Assembly (NCBI GenBank): GCA_016840285.1
Contig: JAEOSR010000063.1
Coordinates: 6,677 to 70,676, forward strand
Direction: 5' to 3'
DNA from: Candidatus Hodarchaeota archaeon
GTDB taxonomy: Archaea; Asgardarchaeota; Heimdallarchaeia; Hodarchaeales; Hodarchaeaceae
Length of the DNA: 64,000 nucleotides
Part shown: piece after piece, positions 19,041 through 28,498 of the stretch
How the letters are laid out: every line of letters begins with the position of its first letter
Position numbering within the stretch: the first letter of the stretch is position 1
Translations under genes and position numbers: made by a program
The notes under the pieces: generated by a model
What the model was told of the DNA's origin: nothing
The model's database searches: none
What the model saw: the letters and a program-made list of their open reading frames with translations, nothing else

Positions 19041-19444
19041 GTTTACTCAATCTCTATCAAAATGGGGTGAGTTCGTATTTGCGGAGAGATTTCCCCCAAG
19101 CAATCAATTTTCACCAGTCTCTCTTAAAACAATATGTCTTTCATTATGCTAACAGAACTAATGTAGATCCTTTATCATATGCTTTCGATTCCATTTTAGT
19201 TTTACATTCAAAAGCCTGGATTCAATTAGAACAAATATTTTCTAGCCATAGATACCAGAATCAAACTCAGAAACAACAGAAACTCCTCAGAGCTCAAGGA
19301 ACACTTGAAGGTGCAGAGATCCTCCTTGTTTATCTGAAAAACAAGCTAGGATTTACATCATACTCTGGCCTGAGACAAGGATTCAAGTGTCTTGAAACAA
19401 TCCAAAAAATCTTAAAACGTAAAACCAAACGATATAGTCTCTAA
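19037..19444 (+). CDS. Small helical protein, unknown
   Basis: A 135-residue protein, mostly helical, beginning MSLLNLYQNGVSSYLRRDF. The pairing of a helix with GVSSYLRRDFPQAINFHQSLL and a later helix with LLRAQGTLEGAEILLVYLK resembles TPR- or MIT-like helical hairpins. The C-terminus is basic (LKRKTKRYSL). The ATG overlaps the previous gene's stop by four bases, so the pair is coupled. No family is assigned. Confidence 0.62.
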   Translation: MSLLNLYQNGVSSYLRRDFPQAINFHQSLLKQYVFHYANRTNVDPLSYAFDSILVLHSKAWIQLEQIFSSHRYQNQTQKQQKLLRAQGTLEGAEILLVYLKNKLGFTSYSGLRQGFKCLETIQKILKRKTKRYSL

Positions 19445-19535
19445 TAGTTTCAAACCATCTGCAAAATAATTTGTAATTACGACCTTTAGATCTCTTGTAA
19501 ACCTAATATAATAATGAATCATCAAGGTCTCTATT

Positions 19536-21191
19536 ATGAAAATCTCACCAACAAAAAGACCTCTGAGGTACATTTTGATAATAATTATTTTTTTTGGAAT
19601 AATTTATCCATCCGTAATAACAAATCCCATCCAACTTAATGAACCAGATAATTTCTGTATATCTGGTAATATGATAGATGCAAGGGATGAACTTGAGACT
19701 GTACTCTCAATAACACATAAAGATCCTACTAAGGCTCAAAAAGGATTGACGGTTTTTACTCTCTGGCGACTTTCAATGCATGCTCCTGAACTACATATCA
19801 TAGATACAATGATTGTCATCACGGATATGGAGGGCGATGTCAAACAATTACTCAAGTTTCCTATAGAAGAAGAACCAGATTTAGGAATGCTGGCTTGGGA
19901 TCCAGAATTTATCAATTCTACCACTTTTGTGTATATGCTGGTACCCACCAATCTGGTTCTTTATAATATTCATATACGTCACACTGAAGTTCTTCCTGTT
20001 CGTCCAGGTCATCACGATGTGGAATATAATCCAATTACTGACACATTTTTGACTGTTCACTTCACTCAGTACGGAGAATATTTAGATAAAGACTTATTAT
20101 TTGATGATATATACGAATATGATCGGAATGGGAATGAAATTTGGTTTTGGAACAGCAGCGTTCACATCCCTTTCAATGAAACTTTATTTACAAATGAAGC
20201 CTTTTATGACCGCTACCAATGGACTCATGCGAATACTATTTTTTGGGATATTGAAGCAAATGCCATTTATTATAATGCACGACATTTAGACACCTTCTAT
20301 AAGATAGAATATCCTAGTGGAAAAATCCTCTGGGCTGCGGGAAAGTTGGGCAATCTGAAGATGTTTGATAGACATGGAAACGAAAAACAGAGTTTATTTT
20401 ACCATAGTCATGCGGTGGAAGTTATTAGTCCTAATTCCTTTATTATTCATGATAATGACTACTTTAACACCACTAGAGACAATCCACAGGAAGCACAAGG
20501 GATACCTCGTATACTCGAGGTTGTCGTTGATGAAGAGACGATGACAATGAATGAGACATGGTTGTGGTTAGCACCAGCAGAGTACTTTGGTGATGTCTGG
20601 GGAGATGCTGATCGTTTACCTAATGGGAACCGATTAGGAACGTTTGGAGTTCCTACTCATCCTGCCTATATTACTGAAGTTGATCCTCAAGGGGAGATCG
20701 TCTGGGAATTAGCACTTGAACAAGAAAAATGGGATTATTTAGGGATTTATAATGCTGATCGCTTTTTTGAAGCTCCTTTGGTAGAGATCAATCAAACAAC
20801 ATCAAAACAATACACTATTTCAAACCCAGATGGAAATATTGTATTACAAGTGAGAACCTGGGATACATTCGACATCCGACTTACTAGAAAGGGATCATTA
20901 ACACTAACCGAGGGGGATGAGATTATAGAATCCATGGATTTCAATTTTCGTCCCCATTGGCAAGAAACTATTGTTTATGTAAATATTTCATCAAAGGGAG
21001 AGGAGGGACGAACACTAACTCTTACTATAACGAACGAAGATGGCCTTAGTACCGAAAGATCAATAATAATATGTGGAGGAGCTACAACTGAACCAGTAGT
21101 TGGTTGGCCTTTAATCTCTATATCCGTTGGTCTAATAAGTTATTGTGTGCTAAAACAAAAAAGAAAAAAGAGAAAGAGATACACTTTGTAA
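19536..21191 (+). CDS. Arylsulfotransferase-like surface beta-propeller protein
   Basis: A 551-residue exported protein. It has an N-terminal hydrophobic helix at about 10-27 (YILIIIIFFGIIYPSVI), a long extracellular part and a C-terminal membrane anchor near 525-540 followed by a KQKRKKRKR tail, so it is anchored at the cell surface. The middle shows repeats typical of the ASST (aryl-sulfate sulfotransferase) propeller family: HHDVEYNPITDTFLTVHF, YDRNGNEIWFWN, HSHAVEVISPNSFIIHDND and AEYFGDVWGDADRLPNGNRLG. The conserved histidines support the family, but whether it transfers sulfate is unknown. It is convergent with the DUF1624-like gene. Confidence 0.72.
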   Translation: MKISPTKRPLRYILIIIIFFGIIYPSVITNPIQLNEPDNFCISGNMIDARDELETVLSITHKDPTKAQKGLTVFTLWRLSMHAPELHIIDTMIVITDMEGDVKQLLKFPIEEEPDLGMLAWDPEFINSTTFVYMLVPTNLVLYNIHIRHTEVLPVRPGHHDVEYNPITDTFLTVHFTQYGEYLDKDLLFDDIYEYDRNGNEIWFWNSSVHIPFNETLFTNEAFYDRYQWTHANTIFWDIEANAIYYNARHLDTFYKIEYPSGKILWAAGKLGNLKMFDRHGNEKQSLFYHSHAVEVISPNSFIIHDNDYFNTTRDNPQEAQGIPRILEVVVDEETMTMNETWLWLAPAEYFGDVWGDADRLPNGNRLGTFGVPTHPAYITEVDPQGEIVWELALEQEKWDYLGIYNADRFFEAPLVEINQTTSKQYTISNPDGNIVLQVRTWDTFDIRLTRKGSLTLTEGDEIIESMDFNFRPHWQETIVYVNISSKGEEGRTLTLTITNEDGLSTERSIIICGGATTEPVVGWPLISISVGLISYCVLKQKRKKRKRYTL

Positions 21192-21207
21192 TCTCTTCAC
21201 CAGAACA

Positions 21208-22464
21208 TCAAAAGTATTTGAGGACTGATTGAGGATATTCTTTCTTCAATTTACGAAACTGAATACAAACAGGATAAAGAATAAGTAAACCACAAATCCA
21301 CACAATTAATGTAATTTGTAACGAAAAAGCATTCTTGACACCAAGCAGCAACGGTATAAAGCCATATACAACCAAATGTGCACAATAGACAAAGAGTGCT
21401 GTAGCTCCGAATACGGTAATTGGTTTAGCCCATTTCTGAAAAATCTCATGCTCTTGATAATAAAATGCTAATGCAAGAGCTAGACACATTCCACCTAATG
21501 TCCAGAGAAAGAAAACGGTACTAGGAGGGTACTTCGACATGAAGAAAAAGTTTTGAATTGTAAAAGCATCCTCTATTAAGACTCCATCACTAGCCCATAA
21601 TGGAAAGTAGCTTGTTGGAGTACCCTGAATTATTCGCACAATAAAGAATCCTATAAGTGTTAGAACGCTGGTTTGCAGAAGGCGTCTCGCTATGTACCTA
21701 TTGGAGTCAGGTAATTGTTGTTTTTGCACCAACCACCTACCAAATACAACACCCAAACCCAATACACCTAACCATGGGTCAAGGGGGTACAAACCGTGAG
21801 GCCACTGGGGCCATTTCACCACTGCTTGTAGCCAAATAAGGAACTCAGTGTAATTTGATAAGAGAGGATTAATGATATCACCAATGTAAAATATGGTGAA
21901 ACTCGTCGGATGAGACCCAGGTTCAAAGAGGGGATTCCATATAAATTCTGCAAATATTGGAGATAACAACAAGAATAAAGAAAAGCCTAAAATGATTTTA
22001 GTATTTATTCTCCTTATAAAGGCGAAAATAATGAGTCCTACTCCTATTGCTGCTAAAACACCGAAATAAAAGGGCGCAGCATTGAATAACCATGCAATCA
22101 AGGTCCATTCAATTAAGAGGAGTACTAATCCTCTAATGACCAGATGTTTAGTTATTTCTTCTTGCGAAGTTCCTTGTTCTAATCGTTTTACTTCATACAA
22201 TACGATAGATGTACCTGCTAAGAAAACAAACGTAGGGGCACACCAATGAGATACAAAGCGGACTAAGAATTGGACAAGATCTGGTAATACTTCTGGACGG
22301 TCTACAAACCAAAATTCGCCAAAGAAGCGACCTGAATTCCAATAAGTAGAAGCATGATCAAGAGCCATTAGAATAATAACTAATCCCCGGACGAAATCTA
22401 TTGCAGGAATACGAGGAAGTGATTTTAGATGTGAATTCTGTTCTTTTTTTTCTTGTACGTTCAT
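21208..22464 (-). CDS. DUF1624/HGSNAT-like multipass acyltransferase
   Basis: A 418-residue membrane protein with about ten segments. The opening RIPAIDFVRGLVIILMALDHAS, with an Asp-x2-Arg-Gly motif and a histidine in the first membrane helix, is characteristic of the DUF1624 and heparan-glucosaminide N-acetyltransferase-like families. HWCAPTFVFLAGTSIVLYEVKRL follows. These proteins are believed to move an acetyl group across the membrane onto sugars. Together with the surface propeller and the M1 peptidase next to it, this suggests envelope polymer handling. It lies 22 bases downstream of the M1 gene on the same strand. Confidence 0.78.
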   Translation of the reverse strand: MNVQEKKEQNSHLKSLPRIPAIDFVRGLVIILMALDHASTYWNSGRFFGEFWFVDRPEVLPDLVQFLVRFVSHWCAPTFVFLAGTSIVLYEVKRLEQGTSQEEITKHLVIRGLVLLLIEWTLIAWLFNAAPFYFGVLAAIGVGLIIFAFIRRINTKIILGFSLFLLLSPIFAEFIWNPLFEPGSHPTSFTIFYIGDIINPLLSNYTEFLIWLQAVVKWPQWPHGLYPLDPWLGVLGLGVVFGRWLVQKQQLPDSNRYIARRLLQTSVLTLIGFFIVRIIQGTPTSYFPLWASDGVLIEDAFTIQNFFFMSKYPPSTVFFLWTLGGMCLALALAFYYQEHEIFQKWAKPITVFGATALFVYCAHLVVYGFIPLLLGVKNAFSLQITLIVWICGLLILYPVCIQFRKLKKEYPQSVLKYF

Positions 22465-22486
22465 TTTATTAACCTATTCAACTTTT

Positions 22487-24616
22487 TTAGGGAATCTTCG
22501 TTTTTTTAACTCCCCAAACGACATAACCCGATATTACACAAAAAGCAATAAGAAATACTGAAAGCTCTATTAATCCAACTAGGTTTGTTTTGAACCAATC
22601 ATCAGTCCTGAATGTTAACGCGGTAACATCAGCCGACCACAATTGAACAAGGACATCGGATTCGTACATCAAAAGTACTGCTCCAGGATCGCCTCTATCG
22701 GGAAACACAAGGATTACGGTTGTTGTACCATTTATCCAGACTTGCTCACGATGGTATATTTCCTGTTGTTGAGAATCCATAACTTGAAGATGAAGTTGCT
22801 GGGAATAGGTATATTCGTTCTTGTTTTCGTTGAGATCACCAACCGTGACAGTTATTACTCCTGTATTTGAATTAAAATCTATGTTCCTGAAATAATAGCT
22901 AGGAAGGTAAGGATTGTCAAACCAAGGGAGGAAATACCAATCTAAGGATTGGCTAGTCACTACTTCGAAGGATTTTTGAAGATCAGGAAAGGTAGGCAAT
23001 TTAAACTTGTACTCTTTGAAGAAATATCGTAATCCTGCAATGTAATTATTGTATCCAATCGTTAAGCGAAGCTTTTGCAAGATTAATGGTGCTTTTGTGT
23101 AAGCAGTATAACGATAACTCATATTAGTGTCAAGGAAATTGTAAATTGATTGATTAATTTTACTTGGTTGGCTATTTTCCTCGTAATAGGTTCTTACAAT
23201 ATCTAGTGGCCAATAATCATCAAAATAATGCCAGTCTGGATAATAATGGTCGAAATAGTAATCAGTTGACCAGCAAGTTAAGCCCTCATCCAAGTGTCCC
23301 CAGTCAATTTGATCATTTCCAACTAGTTGACACCACCACTGATGAGCTGTTTCATGTACAATAACCATCTCTTGATAGAACTCATAGTTGTCAGGATGCT
23401 GGATTATAATGGATTCAGATATTTGTACCTGACAGGGATATTCCATACCACCATAGAACCCATAAGTCTCTACAACATTAAAAGTACTGTAAGGATAAGA
23501 CCCAAAAGAATCATTGAAAAGAATCAAGGAGTTGATTGCAGCATTGAGAGCCTTATTTTCCCATAGACTACTACTATGCGGTAAATAATAACATGATACA
23601 TTCACACCGTTAATAATCTCAGATTCTACTAGAAAATATTGTGATGCAGAAAACACCACTTCTCGAACTGGATAGTGAGGATTGTAATGATAAATGGTTG
23701 ATGTTCCAACAGTTGTGCTGGTGAGTAATTCCCCTGTTGCAACGACAATCAGATCGTTAGGAACTTCAATAACAAGATTATAGTAAGCCATATCAAAATA
23801 AAAAGGATCACCCATTGGGAGATACTCATCAATATTCCACCCATCATACTCATCATACACACAGGGTATCGGATAAAAAGCAGTGCAAGTATAAACCCGT
23901 GATTGGTTACTATCGAATCCATAGGAATTAGCTCTATCTTGACCATCGGGAAGAGTCGTATAAAATGCTATACGAAAAGATACGCTCTGGTTAACCTCCA
24001 AGGGAGAAGTGAGATTCACCCACATCAGTTGTCGGTCGGAGAAAACATCATAGAGAAGATTAGTACTTGGAGAATCAGTGGTCGAGACATTTAAAATGAT
24101 AATCTCTCCCTGACGATTTTCATGCTGCATACCAAAAGGATAAAGATGGAATGGAATAGAATCAATTGTGATCGGATCATTATTAACATACATTACTGTT
24201 AAATTCCCTTCAATCACAGAAAGAGCTTCATCTAATTTGACTGATAAGGATAAATTCGTGAATCTCTCCTCATTGTTCAGTTGATTAAACTGGATTTGGT
24301 CTTTCGGAAGCTTTTTTATGATATTCTTGAGATTATCTGCATTTATTCTTTCAGCTTCGGGATTTGTAGTATATTCAGAGTATTCAAAGTAAACTGAATC
24401 GCAATAGGAGGCTGAAAGAATAGTACCAATAAAACTTGATCCAACTATCAAGATTATAGTAAGGAATAATGCTGTTATCGAATTATATCTTCTTTGAAAC
24501 ACAGGTAGAGCCATCCTTCGATAGATCCTCTGAATGACACATGACAGAGGAGTATATTTTGACATAATATACTCGAGTGTTGGGGCAATTATATTGTCCA
24601 TTCTGAAGGAAACCAT
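22487..24616 (-). CDS. Membrane-anchored M1-family zinc aminopeptidase
   Basis: A 709-residue M1 peptidase with a membrane segment at each end (about 48-70 and 681-705). The catalytic domain is therefore outside if both termini are cytoplasmic. The zinc site is HETAHQWW (His421, Glu422, His425), with the third ligand in WGHLDEGLTCW (Glu444). The substrate-binding loop is FYGGMEYP (388-394, the GxMEN-like motif, here G-G-M-E-Y). N-terminal beta domains are present. A double anchor is unusual for archaeal M1 enzymes, which are mostly cytosolic. It is co-oriented with the DUF1624-like gene 22 bases downstream. Confidence 0.9.
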   Translation of the reverse strand: MVSFRMDNIIAPTLEYIMSKYTPLSCVIQRIYRRMALPVFQRRYNSITALFLTIILIVGSSFIGTILSASYCDSVYFEYSEYTTNPEAERINADNLKNIIKKLPKDQIQFNQLNNEERFTNLSLSVKLDEALSVIEGNLTVMYVNNDPITIDSIPFHLYPFGMQHENRQGEIIILNVSTTDSPSTNLLYDVFSDRQLMWVNLTSPLEVNQSVSFRIAFYTTLPDGQDRANSYGFDSNQSRVYTCTAFYPIPCVYDEYDGWNIDEYLPMGDPFYFDMAYYNLVIEVPNDLIVVATGELLTSTTVGTSTIYHYNPHYPVREVVFSASQYFLVESEIINGVNVSCYYLPHSSSLWENKALNAAINSLILFNDSFGSYPYSTFNVVETYGFYGGMEYPCQVQISESIIIQHPDNYEFYQEMVIVHETAHQWWCQLVGNDQIDWGHLDEGLTCWSTDYYFDHYYPDWHYFDDYWPLDIVRTYYEENSQPSKINQSIYNFLDTNMSYRYTAYTKAPLILQKLRLTIGYNNYIAGLRYFFKEYKFKLPTFPDLQKSFEVVTSQSLDWYFLPWFDNPYLPSYYFRNIDFNSNTGVITVTVGDLNENKNEYTYSQQLHLQVMDSQQQEIYHREQVWINGTTTVILVFPDRGDPGAVLLMYESDVLVQLWSADVTALTFRTDDWFKTNLVGLIELSVFLIAFCVISGYVVWGVKKTKIP

Positions 24617-24639
24617 CCTTTCTAAGCAATGAAAAATAG

Positions 24640-25098
24640 TTTTTCTCGATTACTCGGTTAGTAGAACAGCTTGTAGATGGACATTTACCCTGGAAGCTTC
24701 GATTATCCTTTCACTGGATTTTCTTCTTGATTTCTGCAACCAATCTAGAACAGCTCCAATCTTTGCACCAATAAGGAAGGACTTGATCAATTGCCAAGCG
24801 TCAGAACCATGTGAGGATAGATAGTGCCAGCTCGAAGAGAAATCTTATTCTTAGTCTTAACTTTGATATCTCGAATCAGTTCATAAGTACTTGATCTTTT
24901 CTTGGCACTTAAGGTAGATAAAATAAGTAAAGTTGATAAATCCTTACCTAAATACGAATTATATTCACGGGTGGACTCACTATGAACCATTCGAACCATA
25001 GAAGTGTTATCTGGAGAAATACATAAACTATCTTCGAATATTCGAGAAATCTTGGAATGAACTATCTCTGCAACATATACCAATAAGAAAAGAGACAA
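24640..25098 (-). pseudogene. Remnant of a PadR-like transcription regulator
   Basis: A 103-codon frame (24787-25098) whose second half, LLILSTLSAKKRSSTYELIR followed by ISLRAGTIYPHM, matches the first half of PadR winged-helix regulators (helix 1, turn and the G-T-I-Y-P recognition start). It stops where the second half should begin. After a one-base shift the frame continues as a charged helix (SDAWQLIKSFLIGAKIGAVL and further) that ends at a TAA near 24650. The first half is not PadR-like. I read it as a broken gene; expression is doubtful. Confidence 0.45.
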
Positions 25099-25133
25099 AT
25101 TAAAAATTTGATTAAACTTAGTTTTAATATTTG

Positions 25134-25359
25134 TTAAAATTGTCGAAATTGGTCATCCTCTAGAAGCTCGTCCAAAGACCATTCCTTAAGAATATCAGAG
25201 AGAGTGCGATAAATGTACCGTTTTCCGTAATTATAAGCCGTTTTCAATAATGTATCGATTAACTGAGCCTCGTCGTGCAAAAGATCTCCTTCATTTCTAG
25301 AGGAGAAAAACTGGTTCTTAAAGCTAACGAAATAGGCCAGAAATATAAGAATGGAATAT
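25134..25359 (-). pseudogene. Open frame without start, gene debris
   Basis: The minus strand has an uninterrupted 75-codon frame ending at the TAA at 25134-25136. It includes DEAQLIDTLLKTAYNYGKRY and ILKEWSLDELLEDDQF, which look like real protein, perhaps the end of a DnaD-like or other helical DNA-binding domain. No ATG or GTG opens it. It is probably the tail of a gene that has lost its front. Confidence 0.35.
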
Positions 25360-25621
25360 TAAACTATTGGCTTGTAACAATATTAATCAGCATAATTTTG
25401 GTCAAATTATAAAGTACCTGTTTGAAAGCGATAGTTTTACCAAAAAAAGGGGATTGGTGCTATAAAAACATAATTAACATTGAGTAATCGTGAAAAGGCT
25501 TATAAAACAAAAATGTCGGGAAATAACTATTAAATCCCTACTCTCCACTCAGTTTTAGATATTTCTGAGATTACGCACGAAAACAAGATATCAATGTCAT
25601 TAGGAAACTTTGGTTTTCATT
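25360..25621. other. Gap with no recognised feature
   Basis: AT-rich bases between debris and the Mrr-like gene. Several A/T runs but no hairpin, repeat or protein-like frame was seen. Transcripts from the AAA operon on the minus strand would end here. Confidence 0.3.
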
Positions 25622-26020
25622 TTAATAAAGTAGAACATTTTGTTGTTTATCAGAATTGTCTTCTATTTTTGTTTCTATCCCCGAAGAGAGAATTCGAATC
25701 AAATCATTCCTTGTAAGTAAGAAAATTCGAATTTTCTCAGCAAGGGATTGTGCAGGTTCAGAAAAGTAATTCGTTACTACAAGCATTTTAGATAAGAATC
25801 GACTATTTTTCATAACCTTTTCTGCACGAATAACGATATCAACACCGACAGCACGTTTCCAATCTTTGATCAGGACTCCAATGCCTTCATTTTCATCGCC
25901 ATTTTGGATAGCGAAACTAATTTCGTCATTGACATAAGAACTATCAATCATTAAATTTCGTTGACGACAGTACTCGCGTGTAAGCTCTTCTAATCCAAGT
26001 AGTTGGTAATTATTTTTCAC
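25622..26020 (-). CDS. Mrr-like restriction-endonuclease-fold protein
   Basis: A 132-residue protein. EGIGVLIKDWKRAVGVDIVI followed by KMLVVTNYFSEPAQSLAEKI and LLTRNDLI is the order seen in the Mrr/type IV restriction fold: a (Q/x)-x-K strand, then a strand with V-T-N-x-F, then an A-x2-L-A helix and a final L-x-x-R-D-L strand. Lys52 would be the catalytic lysine. The acidic D/E pair before it is not obvious (Asp32 or Glu33 may serve), so activity is uncertain. It overlaps the ATPase upstream by 11 bases and is the third gene of a coupled three-gene operon. Confidence 0.6.
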   Translation of the reverse strand: MKNNYQLLGLEELTREYCRQRNLMIDSSYVNDEISFAIQNGDENEGIGVLIKDWKRAVGVDIVIRAEKVMKNSRFLSKMLVVTNYFSEPAQSLAEKIRIFLLTRNDLIRILSSGIETKIEDNSDKQQNVLLY

Positions 26021-27149
26021 GATTTATCCCTTCATATGTGATACGAGCAGCTTCAGTAACAACTGATTCGAATGCAAGATGCTCAAGAATTCCGAAAATT
26101 GCTTTATTTGGCCGATAGGCCTTTTCTCTTAAATCTCGATCTGTCGATTGCTCATAAATCAGATTACCACTCAATAAATCTCCCAAGTGGTGACTAATGG
26201 TGCTTTTGGTTTTATTCATCAAGATTGTTAAGACTTTGTGGATAAGGTATTTCCGTTTAGCAGGGGGAAGGAAGTCATTCTGAACTTCTCGTACAAGGAT
26301 TTCACGAAGGATTGGTGACTTACTTGAAGGAAAAGTTCTCAAAACTTCTGGATTTATCCCAAAGGTATAACGAATGTCATCTATTCTCCTAGAAAATCTA
26401 AAGAATTCTTCTAGAATTCTTATAGCTACTCCTGGGTTCCCTAGAGATAGGTTTGCGATCTCTTGAAGTTCATTATCAGCTATATTGGGGAGACTAGATC
26501 CTCCATAACAGATGGAGAGACGCCGATGAAGAATATTACTGATATCTGTTGAAGTAAGGTGGGGCATTGATAAGAAATGGTAGTAGGATTTATCACCACT
26601 TTGAATGCAAAGACGGCGGTAGATTTCAAATTCCGTATTATCCATAATTGCAATGATTTTAGGTGAATGGTGATTAGCGGGTGATTTCAGCGACAGAAGC
26701 CGGGGAAGTGTTTTATGTAGATAAAAAGCCTTATCAAGAAAAATAACATCGACCTCTGATTCCAAATTCAAACTAAATGATAATGTTTCATTGGGTTGAA
26801 ACGTTCGTTCTGTAAAAAAGGAAGAAGCATCCTGATAATTAGCTGAAACCTTTAATTTTCGACTGTATTCTTGAAAAATATGAGCGAAGATTGTTTTTCC
26901 ACTACCCTGGGGCCCCTTTAAGGTCAAGAGATCTTGAGAAGAATAATGAATAAAATCGACTATCTTGGCAATGAGTGTACCAATCTGCGGGTTCTCTCCA
27001 TAAAAGGCCTTAGGTTGTTGGAGAGGAAGCAAAGGATCACAAGGATCACATATATAGCCCAGTTTTCTCCATTTTTCTTTTTGTGCAACCAATTTTGCCG
27101 CAGATTCAAAGAGGGCACTAATGGCTGGATCAAGCTGATCCTCTTTCAT
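26010..27149 (-). CDS. AAA+ ATPase with C-terminal winged helix (ORC/Cdc6-like)
   Basis: A 379-residue ATPase. Walker A is GPQGSGKT (79-86) and Walker B VDVIFLDKA (133-141), with a Lys where the catalytic Glu usually stands. A lid domain follows, with LSLGNPGVAIRILEEFF, and a winged helix near 300-340 contains NKTKSTISHHLGDLLSGNLI, an ArsR-like HTH. The N-terminal CDPCDPLLPL has two cysteines. The D-K change suggests weak or no ATP hydrolysis, so it may act as a switch. It overlaps both neighbours (4 bases upstream, 11 downstream). Confidence 0.72.
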   Translation of the reverse strand: MKEDQLDPAISALFESAAKLVAQKEKWRKLGYICDPCDPLLPLQQPKAFYGENPQIGTLIAKIVDFIHYSSQDLLTLKGPQGSGKTIFAHIFQEYSRKLKVSANYQDASSFFTERTFQPNETLSFSLNLESEVDVIFLDKAFYLHKTLPRLLSLKSPANHHSPKIIAIMDNTEFEIYRRLCIQSGDKSYYHFLSMPHLTSTDISNILHRRLSICYGGSSLPNIADNELQEIANLSLGNPGVAIRILEEFFRFSRRIDDIRYTFGINPEVLRTFPSSKSPILREILVREVQNDFLPPAKRKYLIHKVLTILMNKTKSTISHHLGDLLSGNLIYEQSTDRDLREKAYRPNKAIFGILEHLAFESVVTEAARITYEGINREK

Positions 27150-28498
27150 GATTGTTCCCTCCTTGCTAAAAGAATGGTAGATGGTTTAATGTCGTATTTC
27201 CGGGGGCTAAGCCGATGATATACGGTAAGAATCTCTAAGACACTGGCCAGATAGGATTTCCAGCGGGGGATTGGTGATTTCCAGTTGACAGTAAAAATTT
27301 TCGATCGAGCATCATGGACATCATCAATCGTTTCTAAGATAGGTAAAGGAAAGGTGGAGGTTAACGGTTTGAGATGATAGTGCATGGTAGAGAGATTGAC
27401 ACCTAGTTCTCTCGCAAGAAAAGTACTTCGTAAGCCATCCTCACCTGTAGTAGGGAAAAAGAACCTTTCACGGTGTTGTTGACTGAGGATTAAAGCAATA
27501 ATCTCACGGCGTTTTGGGGTAATTAGATTAGTGATTTCTTCCTCATCCGAGCCACTATCGAGAGAGTTTACTAGTTGAACGACTGTATCATAGCCTAACC
27601 GACGTATTAACGGTTCTATTGTGCGAACTGTTGCCCTATTAAGATCGTGCACGACTAATTCATGCAAACAGTCTGAAGCGAGTTGTAATGCCACCGTAGG
27701 GATACCCAGACTATGATCAGCAATTATCTCAATTACTCTAGGTGTAAAAATTTCTGTGGGACTACGAGCGAGTTTTATTCTTTGAGTAATCAGTTGAATA
27801 ATTTCAGATTTAGAAAAGACTGGGAAAAAGAAAAATTGAGGATTGAAGTAAGCAAAGAGAGAATGGGAAGTTGAGACATAGTCGGCTTCTGAAAGAACGG
27901 CTAAGGTCAAACTTTGCATAAATCCAATGATAATAACCCCATACTGGGCTTGTCTTAGGATATCGGCAATGAACTCCCTAAAGCGGGGAATTGCCGCTGT
28001 ACCAGTGATGGTATAATCTAAGCTATCAACAAAAATAATGAGAGGTTTTTCAACAAGTGTAATTTGTCTAAGGAACTGTTCATAGGTCTGAAAGGTTTGA
28101 GTAGGAGAGTCGAGTGACTCCTGAATCTCAAGAGGTTCTCGCCAGATGGATAAATCAGCATACAGGGTGTCATAATCTTGGAACCCAATTTGATCCCACT
28201 CTCGGTTGAAATGGCGAGCGAGAAATGATTTCCCGCATCCTTGAAGGCCATGGATCAGTAAATGGCGAAAAGGGGTACGAGGGTCTTCCTCGAATAAGCG
28301 AATGGCATTACCAACCTGACGAGCAAAGTTTAATAAGACATCTTCCCTAGCAACGAGAAAAGTAGGGTCACTAGGATCCACATTCATAAGAAAAGGGTCA
28401 TGAGAAAAACCGAAACGCTGAAAAGGAGACTTGGCGTCCACTTGACCAGAACGTCCAGCCTTTAACGCCTCACGAAGTTTTTCTGCAAGCTTAGACAT
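27146..28498 (-). CDS. AAA+ ATPase with winged helix, first gene of a three-gene operon
   Basis: A 450-residue ATPase. Residues 27-45 (FQRFGFSHDPFLMNVDPSDP) resemble the F-x-F/L-x3-P-F opening of ExeA/Cdc6-type STAND or ORC proteins. Walker A is GLQGCGKS (84-91); Walker B PLIIFVDSLD (152-161) has Asp-Ser in place of Asp-Glu. IIIGFMQS serves as sensor 1. A winged helix follows near residue 360-385 (LARELGVNLSTMHYHLKPL). It is a divergent paralogue of the next gene, four bases overlapping. The upstream region has a palindromic CTCGCGAG and a TATA-like site. Confidence 0.72.
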   Translation of the reverse strand: MSKLAEKLREALKAGRSGQVDAKSPFQRFGFSHDPFLMNVDPSDPTFLVAREDVLLNFARQVGNAIRLFEEDPRTPFRHLLIHGLQGCGKSFLARHFNREWDQIGFQDYDTLYADLSIWREPLEIQESLDSPTQTFQTYEQFLRQITLVEKPLIIFVDSLDYTITGTAAIPRFREFIADILRQAQYGVIIIGFMQSLTLAVLSEADYVSTSHSLFAYFNPQFFFFPVFSKSEIIQLITQRIKLARSPTEIFTPRVIEIIADHSLGIPTVALQLASDCLHELVVHDLNRATVRTIEPLIRRLGYDTVVQLVNSLDSGSDEEEITNLITPKRREIIALILSQQHRERFFFPTTGEDGLRSTFLARELGVNLSTMHYHLKPLTSTFPLPILETIDDVHDARSKIFTVNWKSPIPRWKSYLASVLEILTVYHRLSPRKYDIKPSTILLARREQS

